Notes: generated by a model from the sequence alone, not told the origin. DNA of 64,000 bases from Gammaproteobacteria bacterium (GCA_020851975.1 JADZBS010000034.1:26165-90164); one strand, 5' to 3'; numbered from the stretch's first letter, positions 48,101 through 58,121 are shown. Numbers and translations: made by a program.

Positions 48101-49111
48101 CTAGCCGAGCGGCCGGATCCCGACCGCCCGGCGGATTTCCGCCAGGAACGGCGCGGCCAGTGTCCGGGCCCGTTCGGCGCCCCGCCGCAGCACGGCTTCC
48201 ACATGGTCCGGAGCAGCCACCAGCCGTTCGTACTCGGCGCGCGGGCCACGCAATTGGGCGTCGAGGTACTCGAACAGCTCGTCCTTGAGCGCGCCCCAGC
48301 CGATGCCCGCGGCGAAGCGCTCGCGCATCGCCGTCACCTCGGCCGGAGTGGCAAACGCCCGGTAGATCTCGAACAGCGTCGAGCCTTCCGTGTCCTTCGG
48401 CTGGCCGGGTTCGAGCGAGTTCGTCTTGATGCGCATGATCAGCTTGCGCAGCTGCCTGGCCGGTGCGAACAGCGGGATGGTGTTGTCGTAGCTCTTGCTC
48501 ATCTTGCGGCCGTCGAGGCCGAGCAGCACGGCGGTGGCCTCGCCGATGTCGGCCTCGGGCAGCACGAAGTGCTCGCCGAAATGATGGTTGAAGCGCTGTG
48601 CGATGTCGCGCGCCATCTCGACATGCTGCTTCTGGTCCTGGCCGACCGGCACGCGCTGCGCCTTGAACAGCAGGATGTCGGCAGCCATCAGGATCGGGTA
48701 GCAGAACAGCGCCATGGTGATGCCGCGGTCCGGGTCGGCGGAACCAGCCTCCTCGTTCGCCTGCACCGCCGCCTTGTAGGCGTGGGCGCGGTTCATCAGG
48801 CCCTTGGCGGTCATCGCCGTGAGAATCCAGGTCAGCTCGGGAATTTCCGGGATGTCGGACTGCCGGTAGAACACCGCCCGCTCGGTATCCAGACCGAGCG
48901 CGAGCCAGGTGGCCGCCACCTCGAGGCTGGAGCGGTGCACGGCATCGGGATCCTGGTTCTTGACCAGGGCGTGCAGGTCGGCCAGGAAGTAGTACGACTG
49001 CACGTCGCGGCGCCGGCTAGCCGCCACGGCCGGACGAATGGCGCCCACGTAGTTGCCGAGGTGCGGCGTGCCCGTGGTGGTGATGCCGGTGAGGACGGTT
49101 TCGGGGGTCAT
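48101..49111 (-). CDS. trpS: Tryptophanyl-tRNA synthetase
   Basis: LTGITTTGTPHLGNYVGAIRPAV; YPILMAADILLFKAQRVPVGQDQKQHVEMARDIAQRFN; KMSKSYDN. Confidence 0.96.
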   Translation of the reverse strand: MTPETVLTGITTTGTPHLGNYVGAIRPAVAASRRRDVQSYYFLADLHALVKNQDPDAVHRSSLEVAATWLALGLDTERAVFYRQSDIPEIPELTWILTAMTAKGLMNRAHAYKAAVQANEEAGSADPDRGITMALFCYPILMAADILLFKAQRVPVGQDQKQHVEMARDIAQRFNHHFGEHFVLPEADIGEATAVLLGLDGRKMSKSYDNTIPLFAPARQLRKLIMRIKTNSLEPGQPKDTEGSTLFEIYRAFATPAEVTAMRERFAAGIGWGALKDELFEYLDAQLRGPRAEYERLVAAPDHVEAVLRRGAERARTLAAPFLAEIRRAVGIRPLG

Positions 49112-49193
49112 GGCGGGGTATGATGCCGGGCGATGCCGCGCACTATAAGCATTTCCCCACCCCTGTCGACCGCCTGCAGGCGGCGGCCAGCCG

Positions 49194-50519
49194 GTGACTG
49201 AAGCCGAAGCGCTCTATCCGGCGCACGTCGCGGAGATGACGCGCCGCTACGCCGAGGCTGCCGACCAGGGCGGCTTCGACGCCCTGGTCATCGGCAGCGG
49301 CGTCCCGGAATACCACTTCCAGGACGACCAGGCCGTGCCGTTCGTGGCCAACCCGTTCTTCCGCCAGTGGGTGCCGCTGCTCGAGCACCCGGGCTCGAGC
49401 CTCGTCTTCGAGATCGGGCGCCGGCCGGTGCTCGTGGTGCTGCAGCCGGCCGACTACTGGCACCAGCCGCCGGCACTGCCCGCCGCGGCCATCGCCGGGC
49501 AGTTCGACCTGCGCGTGATCGGCGATGCCGGGGCGATCGATGCCCACCTGCCTGGCCCGGCCCGGCGCACGGCCATTCTCGGCCCGCCGCGGCAGTGGGA
49601 TGGCCTGCTGCCGGCCGCGCCGCGCAACCCCGCTGCCGTCGTCGACCACCTGCACTACACCCGCGCCTGCAAGACGGACTGGGAGGTGGCCTGCATCCGG
49701 GCGGCAGCCGCCATCGCCGCGCCCGGGCACCACGCCGCGCTGGCCGCATTCCGCGCCGGCGCCAGCGAATACGACATCCTCGCCGCGTTTCTCGGCGGCT
49801 GCCGGCAGACCGAAGCCGAATTGCCCTACGGGGCCATCGTGGCGCTGAACGAGCACGCCGCCACCCTTCACTACCAGCACCGCGACCGCAGCGCCCGCCG
49901 GCCACGCGACCTGCACAGCCTGCTCATCGATGCCGGCTGCGCCAGCCGGGGCTATGCCTGCGACATCACGCGCAGCTACGCCTTCCGTGACGACGAGTTC
50001 GCCGCCATGGTGGCCGACATGGACCGGATGCAGCAGGACCTGTGCGCCGCCGTGCGCCCGGGCCTGCCCTTCCCCGACCTGCACCGGCAAACCCACGTCA
50101 TGCTCGCCGGCCTGCTGCAGCGCTGGGGTCTCGTGCGCATGGAACCGGCGGACATGATCGCTGCGGAAATCACCTTCGCCTTCTTCCCGCACGGGCTCGG
50201 GCACCTGCTCGGCCTGCAGGTGCACGACGTCGGCGGGCACCTCGCCGATGCCGCCGGCACGGCGCTGCAACCTCCTGCGGATTTCCCGCGGCTGCGTTTC
50301 CTGCGCAGCCTGGAACCCGGGCAGGTCGTCACCATCGAGCCCGGCATCTATTTCATCGACAGCCTGCTCGAGCGGCTGCGCGCAGACCCTGCCGGTGCGC
50401 AGGTCGACTGGGGCCGGGTCGAGGGGCTGCGCCGCTACGGCGGCATCCGCATCGAGGACGACGTGCTGGTCACGGCCACGGGCGGCGAGAACCTCACCCG
50501 GCCGCTCATCGGCCATTGA
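49194..50519 (+). CDS. pepQ: Xaa-Pro dipeptidase (prolidase, M24B)
   Basis: EYHFQDDQAVPFVANPFFRQWVPL; LIDAGCASRGYACDITRSY; HGLGHLLGLQVHDVGG; TIEPGIYFIDSLL; RIEDDVLVT. Confidence 0.92.
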   Translation: MTEAEALYPAHVAEMTRRYAEAADQGGFDALVIGSGVPEYHFQDDQAVPFVANPFFRQWVPLLEHPGSSLVFEIGRRPVLVVLQPADYWHQPPALPAAAIAGQFDLRVIGDAGAIDAHLPGPARRTAILGPPRQWDGLLPAAPRNPAAVVDHLHYTRACKTDWEVACIRAAAAIAAPGHHAALAAFRAGASEYDILAAFLGGCRQTEAELPYGAIVALNEHAATLHYQHRDRSARRPRDLHSLLIDAGCASRGYACDITRSYAFRDDEFAAMVADMDRMQQDLCAAVRPGLPFPDLHRQTHVMLAGLLQRWGLVRMEPADMIAAEITFAFFPHGLGHLLGLQVHDVGGHLADAAGTALQPPADFPRLRFLRSLEPGQVVTIEPGIYFIDSLLERLRADPAGAQVDWGRVEGLRRYGGIRIEDDVLVTATGGENLTRPLIGH

Positions 50520-50653
50520 ACGGCCCCTGTCGGCCCCTGGATCCCGGGGGCGACGGCCGCGACGCCATGCCGCAGGGGGCGGTCCATTTGCTAGAGTAGC
50601 CTCGAACCCGGCGGTGACCCGCCGTGCGACCCACTTCGACGACCAGCCCAGGA

Positions 50654-51760
50654 ATGCCTGTGCAGAACCCTTTTCCCGCCCGCCGACTCCAGGCCGTGGC
50701 GCTGGCAGCGCTGCTGCCCTTGCTCGCCGCCTGTGGCGGCGGTGAATCCGCGGCCGGGAGCGGCGCCCGGCCCGGCACACCAGGCCCGCCTGGCCCCCCG
50801 GGGGCCCGCGGCGGCGGCAGCGCGGTCACCGTGCTCGCCACCACCGTCGCGCCGCGCGCCTTCGAGGACCGCTTCACGGCACTCGGCACGGCCCGCGCCG
50901 TCGAGTCGATCGAGGTCACCTCCCGGATCGCGAGCGTCGTCAGCCGCATCCGCTTCGCCGAGGGCCAGGACGTGGCCGCCGGCCAGGTGCTCGTGGAACT
51001 CGACAGCAAGGAAATCGCCGCCGAGCTGGCCGTGGCGCAGGCCTCGCTGCAACAGAGCCGCAGCCAGTTCGAGCGCAGCCGCCAGCTCGCCGACACCCGC
51101 GTGATCTCCGCCTCGCAGCTCGAGGAACTCGAAGCGCGAATGCGCATGGACGAGGCCCAGGTGCAGGCAGGAAAAGCCCGACTCGACAACGCCACCATCC
51201 GCGCCCCCTTCGCCGGCGCGCTCGGCCTGCGCCGGGTGAGCCTCGGCGACCTCGTCGGACCGGAGACCGTGATCACCACCCTCGACGACACGCGCAGCAT
51301 CCGCCTGGAGTTCACCGTGCCCGAGGGATTTCTCGGTGAACTGCACAAGGGCATGGCCATCGAGGCGGCGGGCGCCGCCTGGCCCGGGCGCCTGTTCAGC
51401 GGCAGCGTCACCAGCATCGACTCGCGCATCGACCCGACCACGCGCGCCGTCATGGTGGTCGCCACCATCCCGAACCCGGAGCGCCTGCTCAAGCCCGGCA
51501 TGTTCCTCACCGTCGAGATGCAGCGTTCGCGGCGCGAAGTCCTGATGGTGCCCGAGGAGGCGCTCAGCCCCCGCCAGGGAAAGCAGTACGTCTTCCTGGT
51601 GCGCGAAGGGCGCGCCGAGGAGCGCGAGGTCCAGATCGGGTCGCGCGCACCCGGTCTCGTCGAGGTGAGCACCGGCATCGCCGCCGGCGACGTCGTCGTC
51701 ACCGAGGGTGTCCAGCGGCTGCGCGACGGGGTGCCGGTCCAGGTGCTCGCCCCGGGCTGA
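50654..51760 (+). CDS. RND efflux periplasmic adaptor (lipoprotein)
   Basis: Lipobox LLPLLAAC; ARAVESIEVTSRIASVVSRIRFAEGQDVAAGQVLVELDSKEI; LDNATIRAPFAGALGLRRVSLGDLV. Confidence 0.92.
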   Translation: MPVQNPFPARRLQAVALAALLPLLAACGGGESAAGSGARPGTPGPPGPPGARGGGSAVTVLATTVAPRAFEDRFTALGTARAVESIEVTSRIASVVSRIRFAEGQDVAAGQVLVELDSKEIAAELAVAQASLQQSRSQFERSRQLADTRVISASQLEELEARMRMDEAQVQAGKARLDNATIRAPFAGALGLRRVSLGDLVGPETVITTLDDTRSIRLEFTVPEGFLGELHKGMAIEAAGAAWPGRLFSGSVTSIDSRIDPTTRAVMVVATIPNPERLLKPGMFLTVEMQRSRREVLMVPEEALSPRQGKQYVFLVREGRAEEREVQIGSRAPGLVEVSTGIAAGDVVVTEGVQRLRDGVPVQVLAPG

Positions 51761-51770
51761 GCGAAACGCC

Positions 51771-54700
51771 ATGTGGATTTCAGATACCTCCGTCGAACGG
51801 CCCGTCTTCGCGGCAGTGATCAGCCTGCTGCTGGTGATCGTCGGCGTGCTGGCGCTGCAGCGCCTGCCGGTCCGGGAGTATCCGGACGTCGACCCCACCG
51901 TCGTCTCGATCGACACGGACTACCGCGGTGCCTCCGCCGAGGTCGTCGAGCGCAAGATCACGCAGGTGATCGAGGACGAGATCGCCGGCATCTCCGGGGT
52001 GCAGAAGCTCACCTCCAACAGCCAGGAGGAGCGCTCGACCATCACCGTGGAGTTCGCCGTCGACCGCGACCCGGACGGCGCCGCCAACGACGTGCGCGAG
52101 CGGGTCTCGCGCGTGGTTCGCCGCCTGCCCGAAGAAGCCGGCACGCCGCAGATCACCAAGCAGGATTCCAGCATGGAGGCGACGATGTACGTCAACGTCT
52201 CCAGCAGCAACCGCTCGGTGATGGAAATCACCGACTTCGCCCGGCGCACCCTGATCGACCGGCTCTCCGTCATCGACGGCGTGGCCATGGTGCGCCTGTC
52301 CGGCGGGCGCGACTATGCCATGCGCATCTGGCTCGACCGCGAGGGCCTCGCCGCACGCCAGCTCACCGTGCAGGACGTGGAACAGGCGCTGCGTGCCGAG
52401 AACGTCGAGCTGCCGGCGGGGCGCATCGAGTCGTCCCAGCGCGAGTTCACGCTGCGCACCGACACGGGCCTGCGCACCCCCGAGCAGTTCGCCGCGCTCG
52501 TCATCGGCCGCGGCCCGGACAACCAGATGGTGCGGCTCGGCGAGGTGGCCGAGGTACGCATCGGGGCCGCCGACGACCGCTTCGTGTCACGCTCCGACGG
52601 GGTGCCGGGCATCAGCCTCGCCATCGTGCCGCAGTCGAAAGCCAACGTGCTCGCAGTCAACAAGGCCGTGATCGAGGAGGTTGACCGGCTGCAGAGCGTC
52701 CTGCCCAAGGACATCGTGGTGGAGGTCAACGTCGATTTCTCGATCTTCATCCGCGAGGAACTCAAGGAGGTTCTGATCACCCTCGGCGTGGCCCTGACGA
52801 TGGTGCTGGTGGTGATCTTCTCGTTCCTCGGTTCGCTGCGGGCCACGGTCATCCCCGCGGTCACCATCCCGGTGGCGATCATCGCCTCGTTCCTGGTCAT
52901 GGCGGTGTTCGGATACTCGGTCAACACGCTGACACTCCTCGGCATGGTGCTCGCCATCGGCCTGGTGGTCGACGATGCCATCGTGGTGCTCGAGAACATC
53001 GTGCGCCGCATGGAGCTCGGCCAGCCGCCCCTGCTGGCCGCCGTCGAGGGCAGTCGCGAGATCGGCTTTGCCGTGATCGCCACGACCGCCGTGCTGGTGG
53101 CGGTATTCGTGCCGATCTCCTTCATGCCGGGCAATCTCGGCCGGTTGTTCACGGAGTTCGGCATCACGCTCGCGGCGGCGATCGCCTTCTCCGGCCTGGT
53201 GTCGCTGACGCTGGTGCCGATGCTCACCTCGAAGCTCTTCGCCGCCGGTGTGCGTCGCCGTCGGCTGGCGCAGGCCATCGACACGTTCTTCAAGGCGGTC
53301 TCGGCCAGCTACGGCCGACTGCTCGCGCCGGTGGTACGCCGGCCCGGCGTGGCGCTGCTCGCGCTGGCTGGCACAGCCGCGATCGGTGCCGTCATCTTCA
53401 CGCGCCTGCCCTCGGAATACGCCCCGACAGAGGACCGCGGCCTCGTGATCACCATGCTGCGCGGTCCGGAAGGCGCCTCGGCGAGCTACATGGACCGCCA
53501 GCTGCACCTGGTCGAGGACCAGCTGCTGCCCTACCTGGAGCGCGGCTACGCCCGGCGCATCGTCTCGCGCACCGGCATGTGGGGCGCCGGGACCGATGTC
53601 ACCACCGGCTTCATCTATGTGCCGCTGGTGGACTGGGACGACCGCGACCGCAGCTCGCCGGAACTGGCGCAGGAATTCCGCCAGAAGCTCGACGGCATCC
53701 CCGGCACGACGGCGCAGGTCTTCCTGCCACCCAGCCTCGGCATGCGCGGCGGCGGCCAGCCGCTGCAGGTCGTGCTCGGCGGCACGAGCTACGAGGAGCT
53801 CGCCGCCTGGCGCGACAAGGTGCTCGACCGCATCCGGCGCGAGAACCCGCGCATCGTCGGCCTGCGCTCCGACTTCTTCGAGCAGAAGCCGAAGATCATG
53901 GTCGGCGTGGACCGCGACCGTGCCTTCGATCTCGGCATCTCGCTCAACGCCGTGGGCCGCACGCTCGAGACCATGCTCGGCTCGCGCATCGTCACCACCT
54001 TCGTCGAGCGCGGTGAAGAGTACAACGTGGTGGTGCAGGCGCGCCCCGAGGACCGCGCCACGCCGTCGGATCTCGGCAACATCTACGTGCGTTCCGACTC
54101 CTCGCGCCAGCTCATCCCGCTCGCCAGCCTCGTGAGCCTGCAGGAACTCGCCGGCCCGCGCGAACTCAAGCGCTTCAACCAGCTGCGCGCCATCACGCTG
54201 ATCGGCGGCCTCGTGCCCGGCTACTCCCTCGGTGAAGCGCTGGCCTACGTCGAGCAGGTCATCGCCGAGGAACTGCCGGAGGGCGTGCGCATCGACTACG
54301 ACGGCGAGTCACGCGAATTCAAGACCTCCGGCGGCGCCATCTACTTCACCTTCATGCTGGCGCTGGTGATCTGCTTCCTGGTGCTCGCCGCGCAGTTCGA
54401 GAGTTTCCGCCACCCGCTCATCATCATGGGCACCGTGCCACTCGCCGTTGCCGGCGGGCTGCTTGGCCTGTGGCTCATGGGCTCCACCATCAACGTCTAC
54501 AGCCAGATCGGCGCCGTGATGCTCATCGGGCTTGCCGCCAAGAACGGCATCCTCATCGTCGAGTTCGCCAACCAGCTGCGCGACCGGGGCCAGGAACTCG
54601 TCGAGGCGGTCATCTCCGCGGCAACCATCCGGCTGCGACCCGTCGTCATGACCAGCCTCTGCACCGCCTTCGGCGCCCTGCCGCTGATCCTCGCCAGCGG

Positions 54701-54932
54701 CGCCGGCGCGGAATCGCGCCGCACCATCGGTGCCGTGGTCTTCTTCGGCGTGCTGGTCTCCGTGTTCCTGACGCTGTTCCTGATCCCGGCCGTGTATGCG
54801 CTGCTCGCCCGCAACACGCGCTCGCCCGAGCACATCGCGCGGGAGATCGAGGCGCTGAAGCGGTCGGCTGGAGCAGCCAGCGCAGGCCACGTGGGGTCAC
54901 GGGTCGTAACCGGGGAGGAAGGCGCGTCATAG
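51771..54932 (+). CDS. RND efflux pump permease
   Basis: MWISDTSVERPVFAAVISLLLVIVGVLALQRLPVREYPDVDPT; GLVVDDAIVVLENIVRRME; GLAAKNGILIVEFANQLRDRG. Confidence 0.95.
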   Translation: MWISDTSVERPVFAAVISLLLVIVGVLALQRLPVREYPDVDPTVVSIDTDYRGASAEVVERKITQVIEDEIAGISGVQKLTSNSQEERSTITVEFAVDRDPDGAANDVRERVSRVVRRLPEEAGTPQITKQDSSMEATMYVNVSSSNRSVMEITDFARRTLIDRLSVIDGVAMVRLSGGRDYAMRIWLDREGLAARQLTVQDVEQALRAENVELPAGRIESSQREFTLRTDTGLRTPEQFAALVIGRGPDNQMVRLGEVAEVRIGAADDRFVSRSDGVPGISLAIVPQSKANVLAVNKAVIEEVDRLQSVLPKDIVVEVNVDFSIFIREELKEVLITLGVALTMVLVVIFSFLGSLRATVIPAVTIPVAIIASFLVMAVFGYSVNTLTLLGMVLAIGLVVDDAIVVLENIVRRMELGQPPLLAAVEGSREIGFAVIATTAVLVAVFVPISFMPGNLGRLFTEFGITLAAAIAFSGLVSLTLVPMLTSKLFAAGVRRRRLAQAIDTFFKAVSASYGRLLAPVVRRPGVALLALAGTAAIGAVIFTRLPSEYAPTEDRGLVITMLRGPEGASASYMDRQLHLVEDQLLPYLERGYARRIVSRTGMWGAGTDVTTGFIYVPLVDWDDRDRSSPELAQEFRQKLDGIPGTTAQVFLPPSLGMRGGGQPLQVVLGGTSYEELAAWRDKVLDRIRRENPRIVGLRSDFFEQKPKIMVGVDRDRAFDLGISLNAVGRTLETMLGSRIVTTFVERGEEYNVVVQARPEDRATPSDLGNIYVRSDSSRQLIPLASLVSLQELAGPRELKRFNQLRAITLIGGLVPGYSLGEALAYVEQVIAEELPEGVRIDYDGESREFKTSGGAIYFTFMLALVICFLVLAAQFESFRHPLIIMGTVPLAVAGGLLGLWLMGSTINVYSQIGAVMLIGLAAKNGILIVEFANQLRDRGQELVEAVISAATIRLRPVVMTSLCTAFGALPLILASGAGAESRRTIGAVVFFGVLVSVFLTLFLIPAVYALLARNTRSPEHIAREIEALKRSAGAASAGHVGSRVVTGEEGAS

Positions 54933-55007
54933 CAGGTTGTCGGCCGGTCTATAGTCCGGTTCATCGGCTGTCGGGAAGCGAATCCTGATTTCCGCGGAGA
55001 GGTTGAT

Positions 55008-55454
55008 ATGAAACGGAAAACCGCTGTTCTTGCAACCATAACTGTCCTTTTGGTCAATGTTGCCGTGGCAGCCGACTGGAAGAAGGAGCTCGCAGGACCA
55101 CTGGTTCAGTCGACCGGCGGCAAGATGATCTATCAGGAACTGGAACTGTGTTCCATGCCGACGGAAAGCGGGCCAGAACCCACATCGTTTCAGGTCAGGA
55201 CCAGGAGCGAGGCTCCGAAGGACCAGTTCATCAGCCGGGACTACTTTGTCGCAATTACCGCATCGATGATCGTCGAAGTTGTCGAGCAGATGGGAGAACC
55301 CGATTGCAAGACGCTCGATACGGCGATCGGTCATCCTGATATCGAGATCAATATCTACATGGCCGTGGAGGGAATGCAGGTGGAGATTGCCAACACGGGC
55401 ACGGGCGAGAAGAGCAGGAGCACTGTAAGGTGGGAAGACCTGTTTGCTGACTGA
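55008..55454 (+). CDS. Hypothetical secreted protein, no family recognised
   Basis: 148 aa with cleavable-signal-like N-terminus MKRKTAVLATITVLLVNVAVAADWKKEL; SD GGAGAGG upstream; visibly lower-GC codon usage than neighbours; two cysteines after the signal. Confidence 0.7.
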   Translation: MKRKTAVLATITVLLVNVAVAADWKKELAGPLVQSTGGKMIYQELELCSMPTESGPEPTSFQVRTRSEAPKDQFISRDYFVAITASMIVEVVEQMGEPDCKTLDTAIGHPDIEINIYMAVEGMQVEIANTGTGEKSRSTVRWEDLFAD

Positions 55455-55478
55455 ACTCCCCTTTGTGGGCGTGAGGTG

Positions 55479-55530
55479 GACTCTCCATGAACAAGGCCGG
55501 GGTAATGCCCGGCCTTGTTCATGGAGAGTC
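55479..55530. repeat. Perfect 23-bp inverted repeat (hairpin/cruciform)
   Basis: GACTCTCCATGAACAAGGCCGGG - gtaatg - CCCGGCCTTGTTCATGGAGAGTC, no mismatch; downstream of the orphan secreted protein. Confidence 0.95.
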
Positions 55531-55620
55531 GCGACTGGCGTCGCTCCTACGGGGTTCTAGCCGGCGGGGTGCCGGGGATCGGTCGCGGCTGGCGCCGCTC
55601 CTACAGCGTCGCTCCTGCAG
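55528..55620. repeat. REP-like direct repeats GTCGCGRCTGGCGYCGCTCCTAC
   Basis: GTCGCGACTGGCGTCGCTCCTAC (55528-55550) and GTCGCGGCTGGCGCCGCTCCTAC (55582-55604), plus partial AGCGTCGCTCCTGCAG (55605-55620). Confidence 0.85.
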
Positions 55621-55626
55621 GAGAGG

Positions 55627-56007
55627 TCAGGCGGAGGGCTTGGGCTTCTCGGGCTGGTCGAGGAGCATGACGAGCGCCATGGGGGCAGAGTCGCCGGGGC
55701 GGTAGCCCATCTTGAGGATGCGCAGGTAGCCGCCCGGACGCGCCTTGAAGCGGGGGCCGAGCTCGTTGAAGAGCTTGGTCACGCCGTCGCGGTCGCGCAG
55801 GCGGTCGAATGCCAGGCGGCGGCGCGAGGGGCCGTCCTGCTTGGCGAACGTGATCAGCGGCTCGATGACGCGGCGCAGTTCCTTCGCCTTCGGCACCGTG
55901 GTGCGCACGGTCTCGTGGCGGATCAGCGAGGCAGCCATGTTGCGGTACATGGCGGTGCGGTGGCTGCTCTTCCTGCCGAGGATGCGCCCGGCTTTCTTGT
56001 GTCGCAT
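55627..56007 (-). CDS. rplQ: 50S ribosomal protein L17
   Basis: [53 protein letters not shown]. Confidence 0.97.
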   Translation of the reverse strand: MRHKKAGRILGRKSSHRTAMYRNMAASLIRHETVRTTVPKAKELRRVIEPLITFAKQDGPSRRRLAFDRLRDRDGVTKLFNELGPRFKARPGGYLRILKMGYRPGDSAPMALVMLLDQPEKPKPSA

Positions 56008-56042
56008 GGCTCTCTCTTCCTGTTCTTCGCGGGGCGCCGGCC

Positions 56043-57044
56043 TCAGGCCGCCTTGTCGTCGCGCATGAGGCCGGCCGGGGGCCAGCCATCGACGCGCATG
56101 CCGAGCGACAGGCCGTGGCTCTCGAGCACTTCCTTGATCTCGGTGAGCGACTTCTTGCCGAGGTTCGGCGTGCGCAGCAGCTCGACCTCGGTGCGCTGCA
56201 CCAGGTCGCCGATGTAGTTGATGTTCTCCGCCTTGAGGCAGTTGGCGGAGCGCACGGTGAGCTCGAGCTCGTCCACCGGCCGGAGCAGGATCGGGTCGAT
56301 CTGCGTTTCGGCGGTGGTGGCACCGGCCTCGTCCTTGCCGCGCAGGTCGACGAACACCTCGAGCTGGTCGGTGAGGATGTTGCCGGCACGGCGCACGGCT
56401 TCCTCCGCATCGATCGTGCCATTGGTCTCGACGTCCAGGATCAGCTTGTCGAGATCGGTGCGCTGCTCGACTCGCGCGGCCTCGACATTGTAGCTGACGC
56501 GGCGGATCGGGCTGAACGAGGCGTCGAGCTGCAGCCGGCCGATGGGGCCGGTGGTCTGGCCCTCGAAGTTCAGCCGCTGGGTCGCCGGGCGGTAGCCGCG
56601 GCCACGCTCGATGGTGAGCATCATCTTGAGCTCACCCGCGCTGGTCAGGTTGGCGATCACCAGTTCCGGGTTGACGATCTCGACATCGTGGTCGGTGGCG
56701 ATGTCGCCGGCGCGCACGGGACCCGGGCCCTTCTTCGACAGGGCGAGCTCGGCGCGGTCTCGCGCGTGCATGCGGATGGCGAGCAGCTTCAGGTTGAGCA
56801 GGATCTCGACCACGTCTTCCTGCACGCCCTCGATGGCGGTGTACTCGTGCAGCACGCCGTCGAACTCCACTTCCGTGACGGCAGCGCCGGGCATGCTGGA
56901 GAGCAGGATGCGGCGCAGGGCGTTGCCAAGCGTGTGGCCGAAACCGCGCTCGAACGGCTCGATGATGATGCGTGCCCGCGTGGCGCTCTCGGGCTGCACC
57001 CGCACGCTGCGCGGCTTGAGAAACTCGCCGATGATGTCCGCCAT
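56043..57044 (-). CDS. rpoA: DNA-directed RNA polymerase subunit alpha
   Basis: [56 protein letters not shown]; alpha-[30 protein letters not shown]. Confidence 0.98.
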   Translation of the reverse strand: MADIIGEFLKPRSVRVQPESATRARIIIEPFERGFGHTLGNALRRILLSSMPGAAVTEVEFDGVLHEYTAIEGVQEDVVEILLNLKLLAIRMHARDRAELALSKKGPGPVRAGDIATDHDVEIVNPELVIANLTSAGELKMMLTIERGRGYRPATQRLNFEGQTTGPIGRLQLDASFSPIRRVSYNVEAARVEQRTDLDKLILDVETNGTIDAEEAVRRAGNILTDQLEVFVDLRGKDEAGATTAETQIDPILLRPVDELELTVRSANCLKAENINYIGDLVQRTEVELLRTPNLGKKSLTEIKEVLESHGLSLGMRVDGWPPAGLMRDDKAA

Positions 57045-57061
57045 GTTCTGAGGCCTCCCGC

Positions 57062-57685
57062 TTACTTGGAATAGAGCTCGACGACGAGGTTCTCGTTGAT
57101 GTCGGGCAGGATGTCTTCGCGCGCGGGCACCTGCTTGAGGATGCCCACCATCTTCTTCTCGTCCACCTGGACCCACTCCGGGAAGCCCACCTGGCTGGCG
57201 ATGGTCAGCGCGTTCTGGATCCGGGTCTGCTGCCTGGCCTTCTCGCGGATCTCGACCGTGTCGCCGGCGGAGACCTGGTAGGAAGGAATGTTGACGATCT
57301 TGTTGTTCACCAGGACCGAGCGGTGCGACACGAGCTGGCGCGCCTCGGCGCGCGTGGTCGCGAAACCCATGCGGTACACGGTGTTGTCGAGCCGCCCTTC
57401 GAGGATCTTCAGCAGGTTCTCGCCCGTGGAACCCTTCATATGGGTGGCCTTGCGGTAGTAGGTGCGGAACTGCCGCTCGAGGATGCCGTACATGCGGCGC
57501 AGCTTCTGCTTCTCGCGCAACTGCAGGCCGTAATCCGACAGCCGGCCCTTGCGCACGCCCTGGGCGGCGCCCGGGGGCGACTCGAGCTTGCACTTCTGGT
57601 CGAGCGGCTTGATGCCGCTCTTCAGGAAGAGGTCGGTACCCTCCCGGCGGGAGAGTTTGCAGCTGGGTCCCAGGTATCTGGCCAT
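57062..57685 (-). CDS. rpsD: 30S ribosomal protein S4
   Basis: [66 protein letters not shown]. Confidence 0.98.
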   Translation of the reverse strand: MARYLGPSCKLSRREGTDLFLKSGIKPLDQKCKLESPPGAAQGVRKGRLSDYGLQLREKQKLRRMYGILERQFRTYYRKATHMKGSTGENLLKILEGRLDNTVYRMGFATTRAEARQLVSHRSVLVNNKIVNIPSYQVSAGDTVEIREKARQQTRIQNALTIASQVGFPEWVQVDEKKMVGILKQVPAREDILPDINENLVVELYSK

Positions 57686-57698
57686 GAGTGAACTACCT

Positions 57699-58097
57699 TT
57701 ACACGCGCCGCTTCTTGGGCGGGCGGCAACCGTTGTGCGGAATCGGCGTGACGTCCTCGATGTTCGAGATCCGGAAGCCGACGGAATTCAGCGAGCGCAC
57801 TGCCGACTCGCGCCCCGGGCCCGGGCCCTGCACGCGAACCTCCAGTGCCTTGACGCCGTGCTCGAGCGCGGCCACCCCGGCCTTCTCGGCCGCCACCTGC
57901 GCGGCGAACGGCGTGCTCTTGCGCGAGCCACGGAAGCCGCAGCCGCCGGCCGAGGCCCAGGACAACACGTTGCCCTGCCGATCCGTGATCGTGACGATGG
58001 TGTTGTTGAAGGAGGCGTGTATGTGGGCGATGCCATCCACCACGTGCTTCTTCACTTTCTTGCGCGCCTTGGGCGTCGCGGGCTGCTGGCTGTTCAT
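57699..58097 (-). CDS. rpsK: 30S ribosomal protein S11
   Basis: [53 protein letters not shown]. Confidence 0.98.
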   Translation of the reverse strand: MNSQQPATPKARKKVKKHVVDGIAHIHASFNNTIVTITDRQGNVLSWASAGGCGFRGSRKSTPFAAQVAAEKAGVAALEHGVKALEVRVQGPGPGRESAVRSLNSVGFRISNIEDVTPIPHNGCRPPKKRRV

Positions 58098-58121
58098 CGG
58101 GTCGGACTCCGCCGTCGGGCG

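Noticed and set aside
55479-55620. Complete IS element near the orphan protein
   Set aside because: No transposase-like ORF nearby; only inverted and REP-like repeats are visible.
55487-55705. 72-aa ORF MNKAGVMPGLVHGESRLASLLRGSS...
   Set aside because: Begins inside the perfect inverted repeat and runs through REP-like repeats into rplQ antisense; no protein-like features.
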